NCBI GenBank assembly: GCA_002427745.1
Contig: DIYF01000159.1
Span: 1-64,000 of the forward strand
Source of the DNA: Roseivirga sp. UBA6061
GTDB taxonomy: Bacteria; Bacteroidota; Bacteroidia; Cytophagales; Cyclobacteriaceae
Length of the DNA: 64,000 bases
Direction: 5' to 3'
Shown one piece after another: positions 1-7,971 of this stretch. The notes under the pieces are model-generated. The model did not search any database. It saw only the letters and a list, made by a program, of their open reading frames with translations, and was not told the DNA's origin. Made by a program: the position numbers and the translations under genes. Position 1 is the stretch's first letter, and every line of letters begins with the position of its first letter.

Positions 1-1734
1 ATACCAATCACGGCCGCCAGGGTGGAGGCGAGCAGGATACTGATTTTCGAAGCAGTCAGTACTTCGTCATGAAAGGCACTTGAAGCCACCACGATGGACA
101 TGGTAAAACCTACACCTGCCAGTGTTGAAGCTCCGATGAGCTGTTTCCAGCCAAACTCAGAGGAGAGTTGTGCAATTTTGGCTTTAGAGGCAATCCAGCA
201 AGCACCTACAATACCGAGAGGCTTGCCAATCACCAATCCAAGAATAATACCGAGGCTTACGGGAGCGAAGAGGTCGATGGAGCCACCAGAGATCAGGATG
301 CCCGTATTGAAGAAGGCAAACAGTGGTAAAATGAAGAAGTTGACCACTTTTTCCAGAGAGTGCATCAGATAATCACTGGGTTCTCTCAGTCTTTCAATGG
401 CATTTTGAAGTATATGGAGTGAGCCATGGCCAATGTCTTTCTGATCGTTTTGATCGTCCTGAATTTTCGCGATTTCACGATCGAAGATGATGGCCGTCTG
501 ACGGGCAATCAAAGGCAGATCTGCACTTCTCCTGGTCGGGATTAAAATAGCCGTGATCACTCCGGCCAGCGTGGCATGCAGTCCGCTCTGGAAAATCATA
601 AACCAAAGCACCAGCCCGAGCCCTACGTAGGCAGCCACATTATAGACTTTTCTTTTATTCAGGATGACCATGATGACAATCACGACCAACGCTCCGATAA
701 AGGGTAGCAGGTGGAAGCCGTGACCGTAGAAAAGCGCGATTACGATGATGGCACCCAGGTCATCTGCAACAGCCAGGGCGGATATGAAAATCTTCAACGA
801 CACCGGTACTCTGGAGCCAAGTAGCGCCATGAGCCCCAGTGTAAAGGCAATGTCTGTGGCCATGGGAATTCCCCAGCCATTAGAAGTAGGCGTACTCATG
901 TTGACGGCTACATAAATCAGGGCAGGTATCAGCATACCGCCAAGAGCACCGATTACCGGCATAGCGGCTCTTTTCATGTCGGAGAGCTCACCATCGAGTA
1001 CCTCTTTTTTGATCTCCAGCCCGATCAGCAGGAAGAAGATGGCCATCAGGAAGTCATTGATCCATACCTCCAGGGGGAGAATCAGCTTGAATTCACTGAA
1101 TACCAGGCCCAGCTTGGTATGTCGCCAGTGTTCGTAAACATCTTCGTACCCGAGGTTTACCATCAGCAGTGCCGCAAAAGTGGCAACAATGAGGACGGCT
1201 GCGGCAGAAGCACCCCAGTTAAAGAAGCTTTCCATAGCTTGCTTTACCTGCTTATTACCGCGCTTCTCAATGGTGGCAAACAGGGAATCATTGTCCCAGG
1301 CTCCTTCATAGGGTACACCGTCTATCGTCAGGCCCGGAAATACATGCAGGCCACTTTGTTTGGCGTCTTTGGTGTCTTGTCTGATTCGCTCTTTTGTCTC
1401 CTCACTGCGAAAATCCTGCTCAAAGCGATCCATGTCCAGCCCCAGTTCTTTGGCGGTATCAAGAATGGCCTTTTCCGAAAACAGCTCTTTGTTCCCGGCC
1501 AGAGCCTGGTATACTTCTTCTGAAAGGCCTTGTTTCTCTGCGGCCACAACAGCCCAGGCTGCCTGCAGCGCCTCGGGGCTTTCACTGAGGTCCGGGCAGT
1601 ATTTGTATTCCATCTCCACAGAGTCTCCGTAGCGTTCATCGAGTCCGTCTCTCAGATTCTTTGAAGATTCTCCGGATACTTTATGTTTCAGGTTGCGATA
1701 ACCTGTTAATACAATTTTCTTCTTCAAGGCCATA
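1..1734 (-). CDS. nhaA: Na+/H+ antiporter NhaA with N-terminal DsbA-like domain (3' end outside window, apparent frameshift)
   Basis: Inner-membrane antiporter exchanging Na+ for H+. The NhaA part is unmistakable: the MATDIAFTLG stretch (D133 region of E. coli NhaA), AVADDLGAIIVIALFY (the D163-D164 pair) and LVIGKPLGI (K300 region) are all present, and the last helix (GVGFTMSIV) is reached before the window edge, so little is missing. About 170 residues precede it that read like a DsbA/thioredoxin-4 domain: a helical insert and a cis-proline-like loop (HVFPGLTIDGVPYEG), but no CxxC. The N-terminal piece from ATG 1734 (MALKKKIVLTGYRNLKHK) and the rest lie in different frames; the switch is at an A4 run at 1680-1683. 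The downstream frame has a stop at 1689-1691, so an intact protein would otherwise begin near 1616. Family call very sure; start and frame state uncertain. Confidence 0.85.
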
Positions 1735-1899
1735 TGAACACGTTTTGGAGCCGAACCAGTCGACTGGTGTAAGACTAATAGAAAACCTTGTAATTCTATT
1801 AGACATAAGGTTATGATTTAATTAAATCATTTCAAAACGGACGAGCGCTGAACACATTGCTTCACTCAGTTCCAATCCATGCAGAATCGGAAAAAGATA

Positions 1900-2298
1900 T
1901 TACTCTTCCATCAATCGCTGCAGTATATCTGCATAGGCCAGTTCAATGAGTGCGAGGATGGCTTTTTCATTGTGGTCTGATGCTGATCTGAACTTGATGT
2001 GTCTCATATACTTTCCTGCTCCCTGTAATAGCCCATGAGGGTCGGGAAGTTCAGCCCCGTAAAAAAAACCGAGATTCACATGGGCCGAATAGGCGTTTAC
2101 ATAAGCAAAGGGGGCGTGGTCGACACAAACGATGGGATAGTTGTCATGGAAGATGGGCTCTACCTCCTGACCGCAGGTTTTGAGTACATCAAACCACTTC
2201 TGAGCAATGGGTTGTAACTCCTCAGGTTGCTCCATCAACCAGTCGCTGAATGCGATGTCCTGCAGGTCTTTTCCGATAAATCTGAGGAGGGGGGCCAT
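1900..2298 (-). CDS. DUF1801 (YdhG-like) domain protein
   Basis: Small cytoplasmic protein of 132 residues. The C-terminal half has the typical DUF1801 signature: GFFYGAELPDPHGLLQGAGK followed by YMRHIKF. This fold is frataxin-like and its biochemical role is not established. The gene is 18 bases upstream of nothing obvious on its own strand and lies 18 bases downstream of the lipoprotein gene at 2317-2877, so the two may be co-transcribed. Length fits the family. Confident on family, no function inferred. Confidence 0.75.
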   Translation of the reverse strand: MAPLLRFIGKDLQDIAFSDWLMEQPEELQPIAQKWFDVLKTCGQEVEPIFHDNYPIVCVDHAPFAYVNAYSAHVNLGFFYGAELPDPHGLLQGAGKYMRHIKFRSASDHNEKAILALIELAYADILQRLMEE

Positions 2299-2316
2299 TA
2301 CGTTTAAGGGTGTCTG

Positions 2317-2877
2317 CTACGAGTCTTTGGGTTGATACAATTGAAAACTGTCCAGAAAGGCATCAATATCTTCTGTATTGGGTTGCCTTTTGGCACAGGC
2401 GAAGTAAATATAGTAAATACGCTCGCCACGCTTCAGAAGCCTGGCCTTCATCATGGCTCCCGGGGTAGAGGAGAAGAGGGCATAGGTGATGCTCTTGTCA
2501 TAGCCTTTTACCTGGTTGACCTGCCTGTCAGAAATTCTGTAGTCATCCAGCTGAGCACTGATATTTTGAATGGTTTGGTCGAACAGCTGTTCTGTATCCC
2601 AGCCTTTGATGAGATCATTTGGGAAATCGATATAGGAGACTACGTACCTGTGTTCCATTCCCACCCGGTACTGAAATACAAACTCGTTAAATTCATTGGT
2701 TGCTCCTAGCTGGTAATGCCGGGATGATACACTGGGTTTATCCGGGAATTTAGCTACGAACTCACCTGCACGGGACCCGTAAAGGCCCGATTTGAATTTT
2801 ACGAGATCGGGTAAATCGTTGCCACCACAAGAGGAGAGCAGCAGAATAACAAATAAGACTAAGCTGTTTCTTAACAT
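2317..2877 (-). CDS. Putative lipoprotein, unknown function
   Basis: 186 residues with a lipoprotein signal: hydrophobic stretch LVLFVILLLSS followed by the lipobox Cys at residue 16 (LSSCGG), so probably anchored in the envelope. The rest is a mixed alpha/beta sequence containing GEFVAKFPDKP near residue 40 and no recognised catalytic motif; the FPDKP and FLDSF elements recall small PsbP-like/DUF folds, but that is only an impression. A perfect 21-bp palindrome lies 41 bases upstream of the start (2918-2938) and may regulate it. Probably co-transcribed with the DUF1801 gene. Confidence 0.6.
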   Translation of the reverse strand: MLRNSLVLFVILLLSSCGGNDLPDLVKFKSGLYGSRAGEFVAKFPDKPSVSSRHYQLGATNEFNEFVFQYRVGMEHRYVVSYIDFPNDLIKGWDTEQLFDQTIQNISAQLDDYRISDRQVNQVKGYDKSITYALFSSTPGAMMKARLLKRGERIYYIYFACAKRQPNTEDIDAFLDSFQLYQPKDS

Positions 2878-2917
2878 TTGAACTTTAGTTTAATACACTC
2901 TGAATTAGTCTGTGGCT

Positions 2918-2938
2918 ATTTCATGATGATCATGAAAT
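2918..2938. promoter_or_regulatory. Perfect interrupted palindrome, candidate operator
   Basis: ATTTCATGAT-G-ATCATGAAAT: ten bases repeated in perfect inverse around one central base. It sits 41 bases upstream of the lipoprotein start codon (2877, minus strand), a usual place for a dimeric regulator to bind. No regulator is assigned. Confidence 0.45.
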
Positions 2939-3042
2939 GGAAACCAACTTCAAGCAAGATAAGGCTTTTCTGACCGGCCTCTTATCTATTCTGGTCTGCG
3001 GGATATCTTCAGGTTCAACGGTCCTTCTTACACTCAGGCCAG

Positions 3043-3093
3043 ACCTGACATTTCCTGAGTGTTCAATTCTGAGTACTCAGGGAAATGTCAGGT
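3043..3093. repeat. Long inverted repeat (18-19 bp arms, 14-base loop)
   Basis: Arm 3043-3060 (ACCTGACATTTCCTGAGT) pairs with 3075-3093 (ACTCAGGGAAATGTCAGGT) with a single unpaired base; the loop is 3061-3074. It lies 7 bases beyond the stop codon of the gene at 3100-4854, so it may be a transcript-end hairpin for that gene, although no T tract follows on either strand. Confidence 0.55.
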
Positions 3094-3099
3094 TGGTAT

Positions 3100-4854
3100 T
3101 CAGGCAGAGAAAACTCTGGTGAAGCTGTCCTTTTGCAATTTATCCAGTGACAAATCATAATCGGCCGTTTCCGGTTTTTTGACAATCTCACCGCCCAGCT
3201 CAACAACAATTTCTCTGAACGACAGTGGATTAGCCCACTGCTGGTACAAAGCTTTAGTGGCATTAACCGATAGTTGAGAGTTGCCCGAAACGCCACTGTT
3301 GCCGGCTCCCATATTGAGCACAACAAAACACTGTCTGCCTTTTTCAGGCAAGAGTATACCCAGAATCGTTTGTCTTTGTACAGACTGGCATTTGGTTTCC
3401 ATAAACAGGTTATCGGGGTTCATCATATAGTTATACTCCACATCATCACCCTGGCCCACAATGATTTTATATTCGCAGTTTCCGGCACCAGAGAAAACAT
3501 TGTTGTTCACCAGAGTTGGTTCAGTGAGACCATCCTGAGCATATAAATACTCAACAGCGCCATTGGGTGCGTTGGTGATATCTCCAGAGTAAAGTAAATG
3601 GCCGGCACCTTGTTTGTAGTCTGCATTCCAGCCGATTTTTCCACCAATGTTCAACCCTGAGAGGTCTAAGTCATTTGCTCCCCATTGGTTTTCCCAATAG
3701 ATGCCGACCGCCAGTGATTTTCCATAAAACTTGCTACCTGTCGGGATATTGCCAACATACATCTTTTCTGAGGTAGGCAGCGCGTACTCAACATTGGTTG
3801 GCAGGAAAAAACGCTTTCCTGTGAGGTCAAACCTTCTCTTTAAATGGTCGAAAAGGAAGTCGTAGTTTGGCCAGATTACGGCTGATACTTTACCTGTTTT
3901 TACAAAGGATTTTCCGTTTCTGATACGATAGGCAAAAGCATACTGCCCCTGCATTCTGGTATGACAGGCAGAAAGGGCTTTGAACAAAGCAAAGGGCGTG
4001 GCATTGTCCAGCCAGTGTTGATCTTCGTCAGACAGAAACATACTGGTGACCAGATTGAGAGGATTAGCCACCAAGGGCTGGTGATGTGTTTTCGACAGTT
4101 TGGAAATCCTGTTAATTACTTTTGGACACCTGGTTTTAAAAGCAAGAAACAAGGGTTTAAACCGATTAAAGATGCCGGCAAGTTTTTCCAGACCGAACTG
4201 ATCAAATTGTACCCCGGGATTATAATTACTCGCTTTTATGGCTTCAATCACCTCACTGTTTTTGATTAAGAGAGAGTCACCGGTGGCTCTGTAGATGATG
4301 TATCTGAAAAATTCCATTGTGTCCTGAGGAATAACTCCGTACAGGTCGGCAATTTTTATCACCGCTTCTTTGTTCCTGATATGCTCATCTCCTGTAAATG
4401 TATAGGATAACTCATCGGTCAACACGGACAGTACATCATTGATGGTTTCCTCCGTCAGGGCCATACCAGACTGAAGTAGGTTCAGACATTTGGCCGTCAT
4501 CAACTCCCGGGTATAAGCCTTGATTACCTTGAAAGAGAGTTTGACATCGGGTAAATCGAATACCTCATTGGGGATATAAACTTCATCTTCAAAATGACTT
4601 CCGTAGGTTGAAAGGTAATGCCTGATCTGTTCCATCCAGAGCTTTTCTCTGGAGCTTTTCAGAATGGTTTTCCAGGATTTATGAAAAGTTTTGTTCAGGT
4701 CTGTACCGTCCAGCTTTTGCTTTTTATAAAACTGAATGATCTCATCTTTTGCCCATAATGCATCCGGTTCAATGATGTACCCGTCATCTGATATAAAAGC
4801 TTGTTTGTCAGACTCTCTGGCTACTACGGCATTAAATAGTTTCAGCGTTTTCAT
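3100..4854 (-). CDS. Large uncharacterised protein with possible C-terminal TerD-like domain
   Basis: 584 residues from ATG 4854 (MKTLKLFNAVVAR); a frame upstream to 4926 adds 24 residues of low-complexity sequence and is less likely. No signal peptide or membrane segment. The first two thirds are helical and unrecognised. The last third has features of the TerD/stress beta-sandwich: NDLDLSGLNIGG (acidic calcium-type loop) and HLLYSGDITNAPNGAVEYLY, then a region with VGQGDDVEYNY. In ter-type stress systems such proteins are cytoplasmic, but no other ter gene is nearby. Stands alone, with a strong hairpin just after the stop. The TerD link is inferred from motifs and is moderate to low confidence; the gene itself is sure. 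Confidence 0.6.
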   Translation of the reverse strand: MKTLKLFNAVVARESDKQAFISDDGYIIEPDALWAKDEIIQFYKKQKLDGTDLNKTFHKSWKTILKSSREKLWMEQIRHYLSTYGSHFEDEVYIPNEVFDLPDVKLSFKVIKAYTRELMTAKCLNLLQSGMALTEETINDVLSVLTDELSYTFTGDEHIRNKEAVIKIADLYGVIPQDTMEFFRYIIYRATGDSLLIKNSEVIEAIKASNYNPGVQFDQFGLEKLAGIFNRFKPLFLAFKTRCPKVINRISKLSKTHHQPLVANPLNLVTSMFLSDEDQHWLDNATPFALFKALSACHTRMQGQYAFAYRIRNGKSFVKTGKVSAVIWPNYDFLFDHLKRRFDLTGKRFFLPTNVEYALPTSEKMYVGNIPTGSKFYGKSLAVGIYWENQWGANDLDLSGLNIGGKIGWNADYKQGAGHLLYSGDITNAPNGAVEYLYAQDGLTEPTLVNNNVFSGAGNCEYKIIVGQGDDVEYNYMMNPDNLFMETKCQSVQRQTILGILLPEKGRQCFVVLNMGAGNSGVSGNSQLSVNATKALYQQWANPLSFREIVVELGGEIVKKPETADYDLSLDKLQKDSFTRVFSA

Positions 4855-4888
4855 TTCAGTTATTTTATATAAGTGAGGAGTAGTAGTT

Positions 4889-4967
4889 GAAATATAGGAA
4901 CTCCTTTTACCTATTGCTGTAATCAAACCCTGGCGGGAAGTAGATTTACCAAAGAAATATAGGAACT
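4889..4967 (-). repeat. Direct repeat of a 14-bp promoter-like element
   Basis: GAAATATAGGAACT occurs at 4889-4902 and again at 4954-4967, 65 bases apart, both upstream of the start codon at 4854. On the minus strand each reads AGTTCCTATATTTC, whose TATATTTC part resembles the Bacteroidota -7 box (TAnnTTTG) in seven of eight positions. Could be tandem promoters or a repeated regulator site. Confidence 0.35.
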
Positions 4968-5044
4968 GCCGTTGCCTTGACTTTGATTACACTTCAAAGG
5001 AAAAGCGGTAGTGCGCAGCCTTTTTGCGTAGTTCTTTTATTTAT

Positions 5045-5065
5045 GAAAAAAAGTGACTTTTTTTC
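5045..5065. terminator. A/T palindrome, weak bidirectional terminator candidate
   Basis: GAAAAAAAGT-G-ACTTTTTTTC is symmetrical and would give a T-tract on either strand. It lies 62 bases past the stop of the gamma-glutamylcyclotransferase gene (5127). The stem is nearly all A-T, so the call is weak. Confidence 0.25.
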
Positions 5066-5126
5066 GGCCTGTAGGTTATTACCGGCTGACAGGAATGAAA
5101 TGAAAGGAGTGAATAATCGGCTCTAA

Positions 5127-5531
5127 TCAGGTCATTGCCCTGATCTTCTCGAGATAGCTTTCAGGAAAACTGAGAGATCGGGCCAGTTCATGGAGCGATC
5201 GGGCATAGGCGGTATTGGTACCTGACAGGGAAGAGGCAGGCAGATTATAGCAAATGGCCTTAATGGTTTCTCCTGAGTCCGTCACTATTGCTACTTCTTC
5301 CGGAATATAGTCTGCTACACTGGTTTCAGCATAAAGGCTGAGAATAGCCTTTTCGTCAACTGAAAACAGCAGTCCATAAGACCTTTCATGGTCGCAGGGA
5401 ATCAGAGAGGCCCGGTTACCGATTTTTAATGTATAGCCCTGAAGGTAACCCTTCAGTGGGTTTGAGGGGTGAAGGCCGTTCTTTTCCAGGATAGATTGGT
5501 CCATAAACAGGCCATAAAAGAATACTTCCAT
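5127..5531 (-). CDS. Gamma-glutamylcyclotransferase-like protein
   Basis: 134 residues from ATG 5531 (MEVFFYGLFMDQ). The opening YGLFMD matches the YGSLM-type substrate loop of the GGCT/AIG2 family, and YGLLFSVDEKAI in the middle matches the family's second conserved strand. Members cleave gamma-glutamyl peptides to 5-oxoproline or have AIG2-like roles; substrate here is unknown. The open frame runs upstream to 5912, but that part is the antisense-frame shadow of the GNAT gene and has no family similarity. It starts 65 bases after the GNAT stop on the same strand, so the two may form an operon. Confidence 0.6.
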   Translation of the reverse strand: MEVFFYGLFMDQSILEKNGLHPSNPLKGYLQGYTLKIGNRASLIPCDHERSYGLLFSVDEKAILSLYAETSVADYIPEEVAIVTDSGETIKAICYNLPASSLSGTNTAYARSLHELARSLSFPESYLEKIRAMT

Positions 5532-5595
5532 ACCCTGTATTAAACGCAGCCTGACCCGGACCCGTTGATTGAAAATAATTTGATTAAGGGTGGTA

Positions 5596-6075
5596 TTAGT
5601 TGAGCAGACCTGGGTTTTCCAGCCTGTACCTGATAAATGTTTCACCGTTAAATTCGAGTTCATTGTCTTCCCTGAAGCCAAGTCTGAGAAAACCCTGAAT
5701 GCGGGTTCTGGAAGGAGGGAAGAGTACGGTGACCGAATCAAGTCCCATTTCGCCAAAGGCCCGATCGATAATCTGTCTGTACAGTGTTTTGCCAATACCC
5801 CAGAAGTCGGGATGTAAGACCAGCGCCAGGTCAGTTTCATCACCCTCGGGCTGCAGGCCTCCCCAGCCGGCAAATTTATCGTCAACCATAAAAGCCCAGG
5901 GACCATAACCATGCTCTTTCCAGAGCTTTTCTTTACCTGTTACAAAGGCCCTGCTGATGCTTTCGTCCCAGTGTCCCTGTAGCAGGGGCATTTGTCTTCT
6001 CACCAATGGATTGTTCATCAGGTCAATGATTTCTTTGGGGTCAATTTCTGTAAGGCGTCTGAACTGTATATTCAT
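5596..6075 (-). CDS. GNAT family N-acetyltransferase
   Basis: 159 residues from ATG 6075 (MNIQFRRLTE); an alternative ATG at 6096 adds seven residues. Acetyl-CoA-dependent transferase fold: beta-strands ending in AFMVDDKFAGWGGLQP, LALVLHPDFWGIGKTL containing the GxGxxL-like acetyl-CoA loop (GIGKTL, where a Q/R-x-x-G-x-G/A is usual), and the C-terminal RIQGFLRLGFRED strand typical of GNATs. Acceptor substrate unknown. Likely first gene of a pair with the gamma-glutamylcyclotransferase gene. Confidence 0.8.
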   Translation of the reverse strand: MNIQFRRLTEIDPKEIIDLMNNPLVRRQMPLLQGHWDESISRAFVTGKEKLWKEHGYGPWAFMVDDKFAGWGGLQPEGDETDLALVLHPDFWGIGKTLYRQIIDRAFGEMGLDSVTVLFPPSRTRIQGFLRLGFREDNELEFNGETFIRYRLENPGLLN

Positions 6076-6122
6076 ATGAGTATTGTACTGTCCCATTCGC
6101 TAACGGACAGACCGAAAATGGG

Positions 6123-6758
6123 TTATCTTCTGGATTTGTACTTGTCATGAAGTCCTATGCCCTGTAATATCATGGGGGCATACTTCTCAATTCGTCTCAT
6201 CCGGGTGCTGGCCTGTTTGGGCTGAGAGAAATGCAGGATGTATCCTCGCTGGCGCCCCGGAGTGAGGGCTTCAAAGGCTGTTTTTAACACGGGGTCCTCT
6301 TTGAATTTTGCCTCAAGCTCTTCCGGGATAGGTTCAGGGTTTTTGCTGAACGCTACCGTCAGACCTGCTTTCTCTACTTCTATGGCTTCGAATATGTAGG
6401 CCCTGATATGCTGCTCAATCTTCAGAATTTCTTCTGTGCTCTTAAACCTGAATAATCTGGCTGCCTGAGAGTTGGGGCCTGGTTTGACAAGAAGGTTTTC
6501 CCCATCTGCCAATAAAGAACCCTTGAAGAAGCTAATGCAGCAATACGCTTTTAAGGCGCTGAGCATAAGCACATTTTTATGCTGAAAGGTATAGCAGGGA
6601 GCTCCCCATTTTGCTTCTTCAGTCAAGCCACAATCCTGTATGATTTTTCTGAGTAATTCTAACTCCTCCGTCCATCGATGAACTTTGCAGTCGGGTGTGC
6701 CACCAAGCTCGCAACGTCCACAGCCTTCAACAAAATAGTTATCTACAGAAGTGTTCAT
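6123..6758 (-). CDS. YdeI/OmpD-associated family protein (DUF1801 plus OmdA domain)
   Basis: 211 residues. The N-terminal half carries a DUF1801-type fold (WGAPCYTFQHKNVLML, then CCISFFKGSLL), and the C-terminal half is the OmdA/YdeI part (PEELEAKFKEDPVLKTAFEA, LTPGRQRGYILHF, KQASTRMRRIEKYAP). Family members have been linked to resistance against some antimicrobial peptides and bacteriocins in enterobacteria; the mechanism is unclear. It also has a Cys-rich start (EGCGRCELGGTPDC), which is common in the Bacteroidota members. Second DUF1801-type protein in this window. Confidence 0.8.
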   Translation of the reverse strand: MNTSVDNYFVEGCGRCELGGTPDCKVHRWTEELELLRKIIQDCGLTEEAKWGAPCYTFQHKNVLMLSALKAYCCISFFKGSLLADGENLLVKPGPNSQAARLFRFKSTEEILKIEQHIRAYIFEAIEVEKAGLTVAFSKNPEPIPEELEAKFKEDPVLKTAFEALTPGRQRGYILHFSQPKQASTRMRRIEKYAPMILQGIGLHDKYKSRR

Positions 6759-6814
6759 GTTTCGGAATTAAATGTCTGGTCAGATGTACCAGTACATTAA
6801 ATTTAGTAAACAAA

Positions 6815-7642
6815 TTATTGCCTCTTTTCTCTCAGCAACAGCCACTGCGCATTTATTCTTTCAATATCTGTCAGCTGATCAGTAACATCATCATGCAAAG
6901 GGCTATACCATGACATTTCAGAGAAATACTCCCTGAGTGCAGGTGATTTGAATTGGTAGCCATAAGCCGCGAAAATCTCATTTCTCATTAATCTCAATTC
7001 TGCTTTTGACAATCCTCTGATGTCTTCATGGTTCAGCAGTTTTACGGAGGCCATTCTGTACTTTCTTTCTTCAAGGGCATTATTTTTTATTGAAAGCCGT
7101 GATATGGAGCAATCACCGAGGGTCAGGTACTGGTGTCTGTTGGTGGTTACGGTTTCCAGATCCCAGAAAGATTCTCCTGGTTTGAGCCAATCTTTGCCCG
7201 GTTCAATCTTGCTGGTGTCCCTGACCGTTTCGGTTGAATGGCTGATTTGAATTATGCTATCTCGCAGCCATTTATAGGAAACAGACCGGCTGGTAGGGTT
7301 AGAGCCGTCATGATCGGAAATGTCTTCGAGCAGCCAGGATTTAAACCTTTTTGACCCGTCTGTTTTAACCTTGGCCAGGTAACCTCTGGACCCGACCAGG
7401 TGTCCCCTGGTATAAATCAATAAGATATAATCACCACAGGGCCGACCCCGATACCGTAGGTAGACCGGATCATATTCTCCGTAGTAGTTCTTTTTGGCTC
7501 CAAAGTACGCTTCAGCAAAGTCATCGGGTATTTTATCATCTGTTTCTAAGCGCATCAGCCGGTCTAAAAAGTCAGATTGACCCTTAAGCTGATAAGTGCC
7601 TGTGAGAATGAAAACCAAGAGAAGACTAAAGCGCAAAAGCAT
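6815..7642 (-). CDS. Exported protein with C-terminal YARHG domain
   Basis: 275 residues with a signal peptide (LLRFSLLLVFILTGTYQLKG). The C-terminal 70 residues form a YARHG domain, with LRLMRNEIFAAYGYQF and the following YFSEMSWY and DIERINAQWLL elements. YARHG is an extracellular/periplasmic domain of unknown function. The middle contains no recognisable enzyme motif. Probably monocistronic; divergent from the gene at 7972. Confidence 0.7.
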   Translation of the reverse strand: MLLRFSLLLVFILTGTYQLKGQSDFLDRLMRLETDDKIPDDFAEAYFGAKKNYYGEYDPVYLRYRGRPCGDYILLIYTRGHLVGSRGYLAKVKTDGSKRFKSWLLEDISDHDGSNPTSRSVSYKWLRDSIIQISHSTETVRDTSKIEPGKDWLKPGESFWDLETVTTNRHQYLTLGDCSISRLSIKNNALEERKYRMASVKLLNHEDIRGLSKAELRLMRNEIFAAYGYQFKSPALREYFSEMSWYSPLHDDVTDQLTDIERINAQWLLLREKRQ

Positions 7643-7971
7643 GTCGGGAAGCTAATGACTGATGGTTGAATAATGAACGAAGGCTGAACAGGAAATGAAT
7701 TTAGGGAATTAAGTAAAGCAGAAAAGAAAATTATGGTTACTCATTGCTGCTTTGACTTATGGCCCGATGCTTCAGGCGTGAAACGCTTATAAAGAAATAG
7801 CAGATAGTTTAAGGGAACTGAGTGCCTTCTCATATTTGAAATTAAAAAGCAATAGATAAGTTGGATATATTTCTATTTTTATAGAAGAGTGAAATCAGTC
7901 CCATTCCGTAAAATCTTGCGGATCAAGTCGCCTGATTGCTCTGCGACCATAACCATCAAAACCTAAGAAAT
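7643..7971. other. Divergent intergenic region
   Basis: About 330 bases between the divergent YARHG gene and the gene at 7972. The part from 7830 to 7890 is A/T-rich and probably holds the promoters. It includes TTTG near 7838 and TATATTTC near 7867, but the spacing of 27 bases is longer than usual. No small gene or repeat seen. Confidence 0.4.

Noticed and set aside
94..372. Open frame of 92 residues on the plus strand
   Set aside because: It lies opposite the NhaA coding frame and has no family signature; the minus strand carries the conserved antiporter motifs.
1680..1683. Programmed -1 frameshift at AAAA
   Set aside because: No slippery heptamer or following stem typical of such sites was seen; an assembly or mutation explanation is simpler.
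2937..3122. Open frame of 61 residues starting in the palindrome region, plus strand
   Set aside because: Overlaps the long hairpin and the 3' end of the opposing gene, with no coding features.
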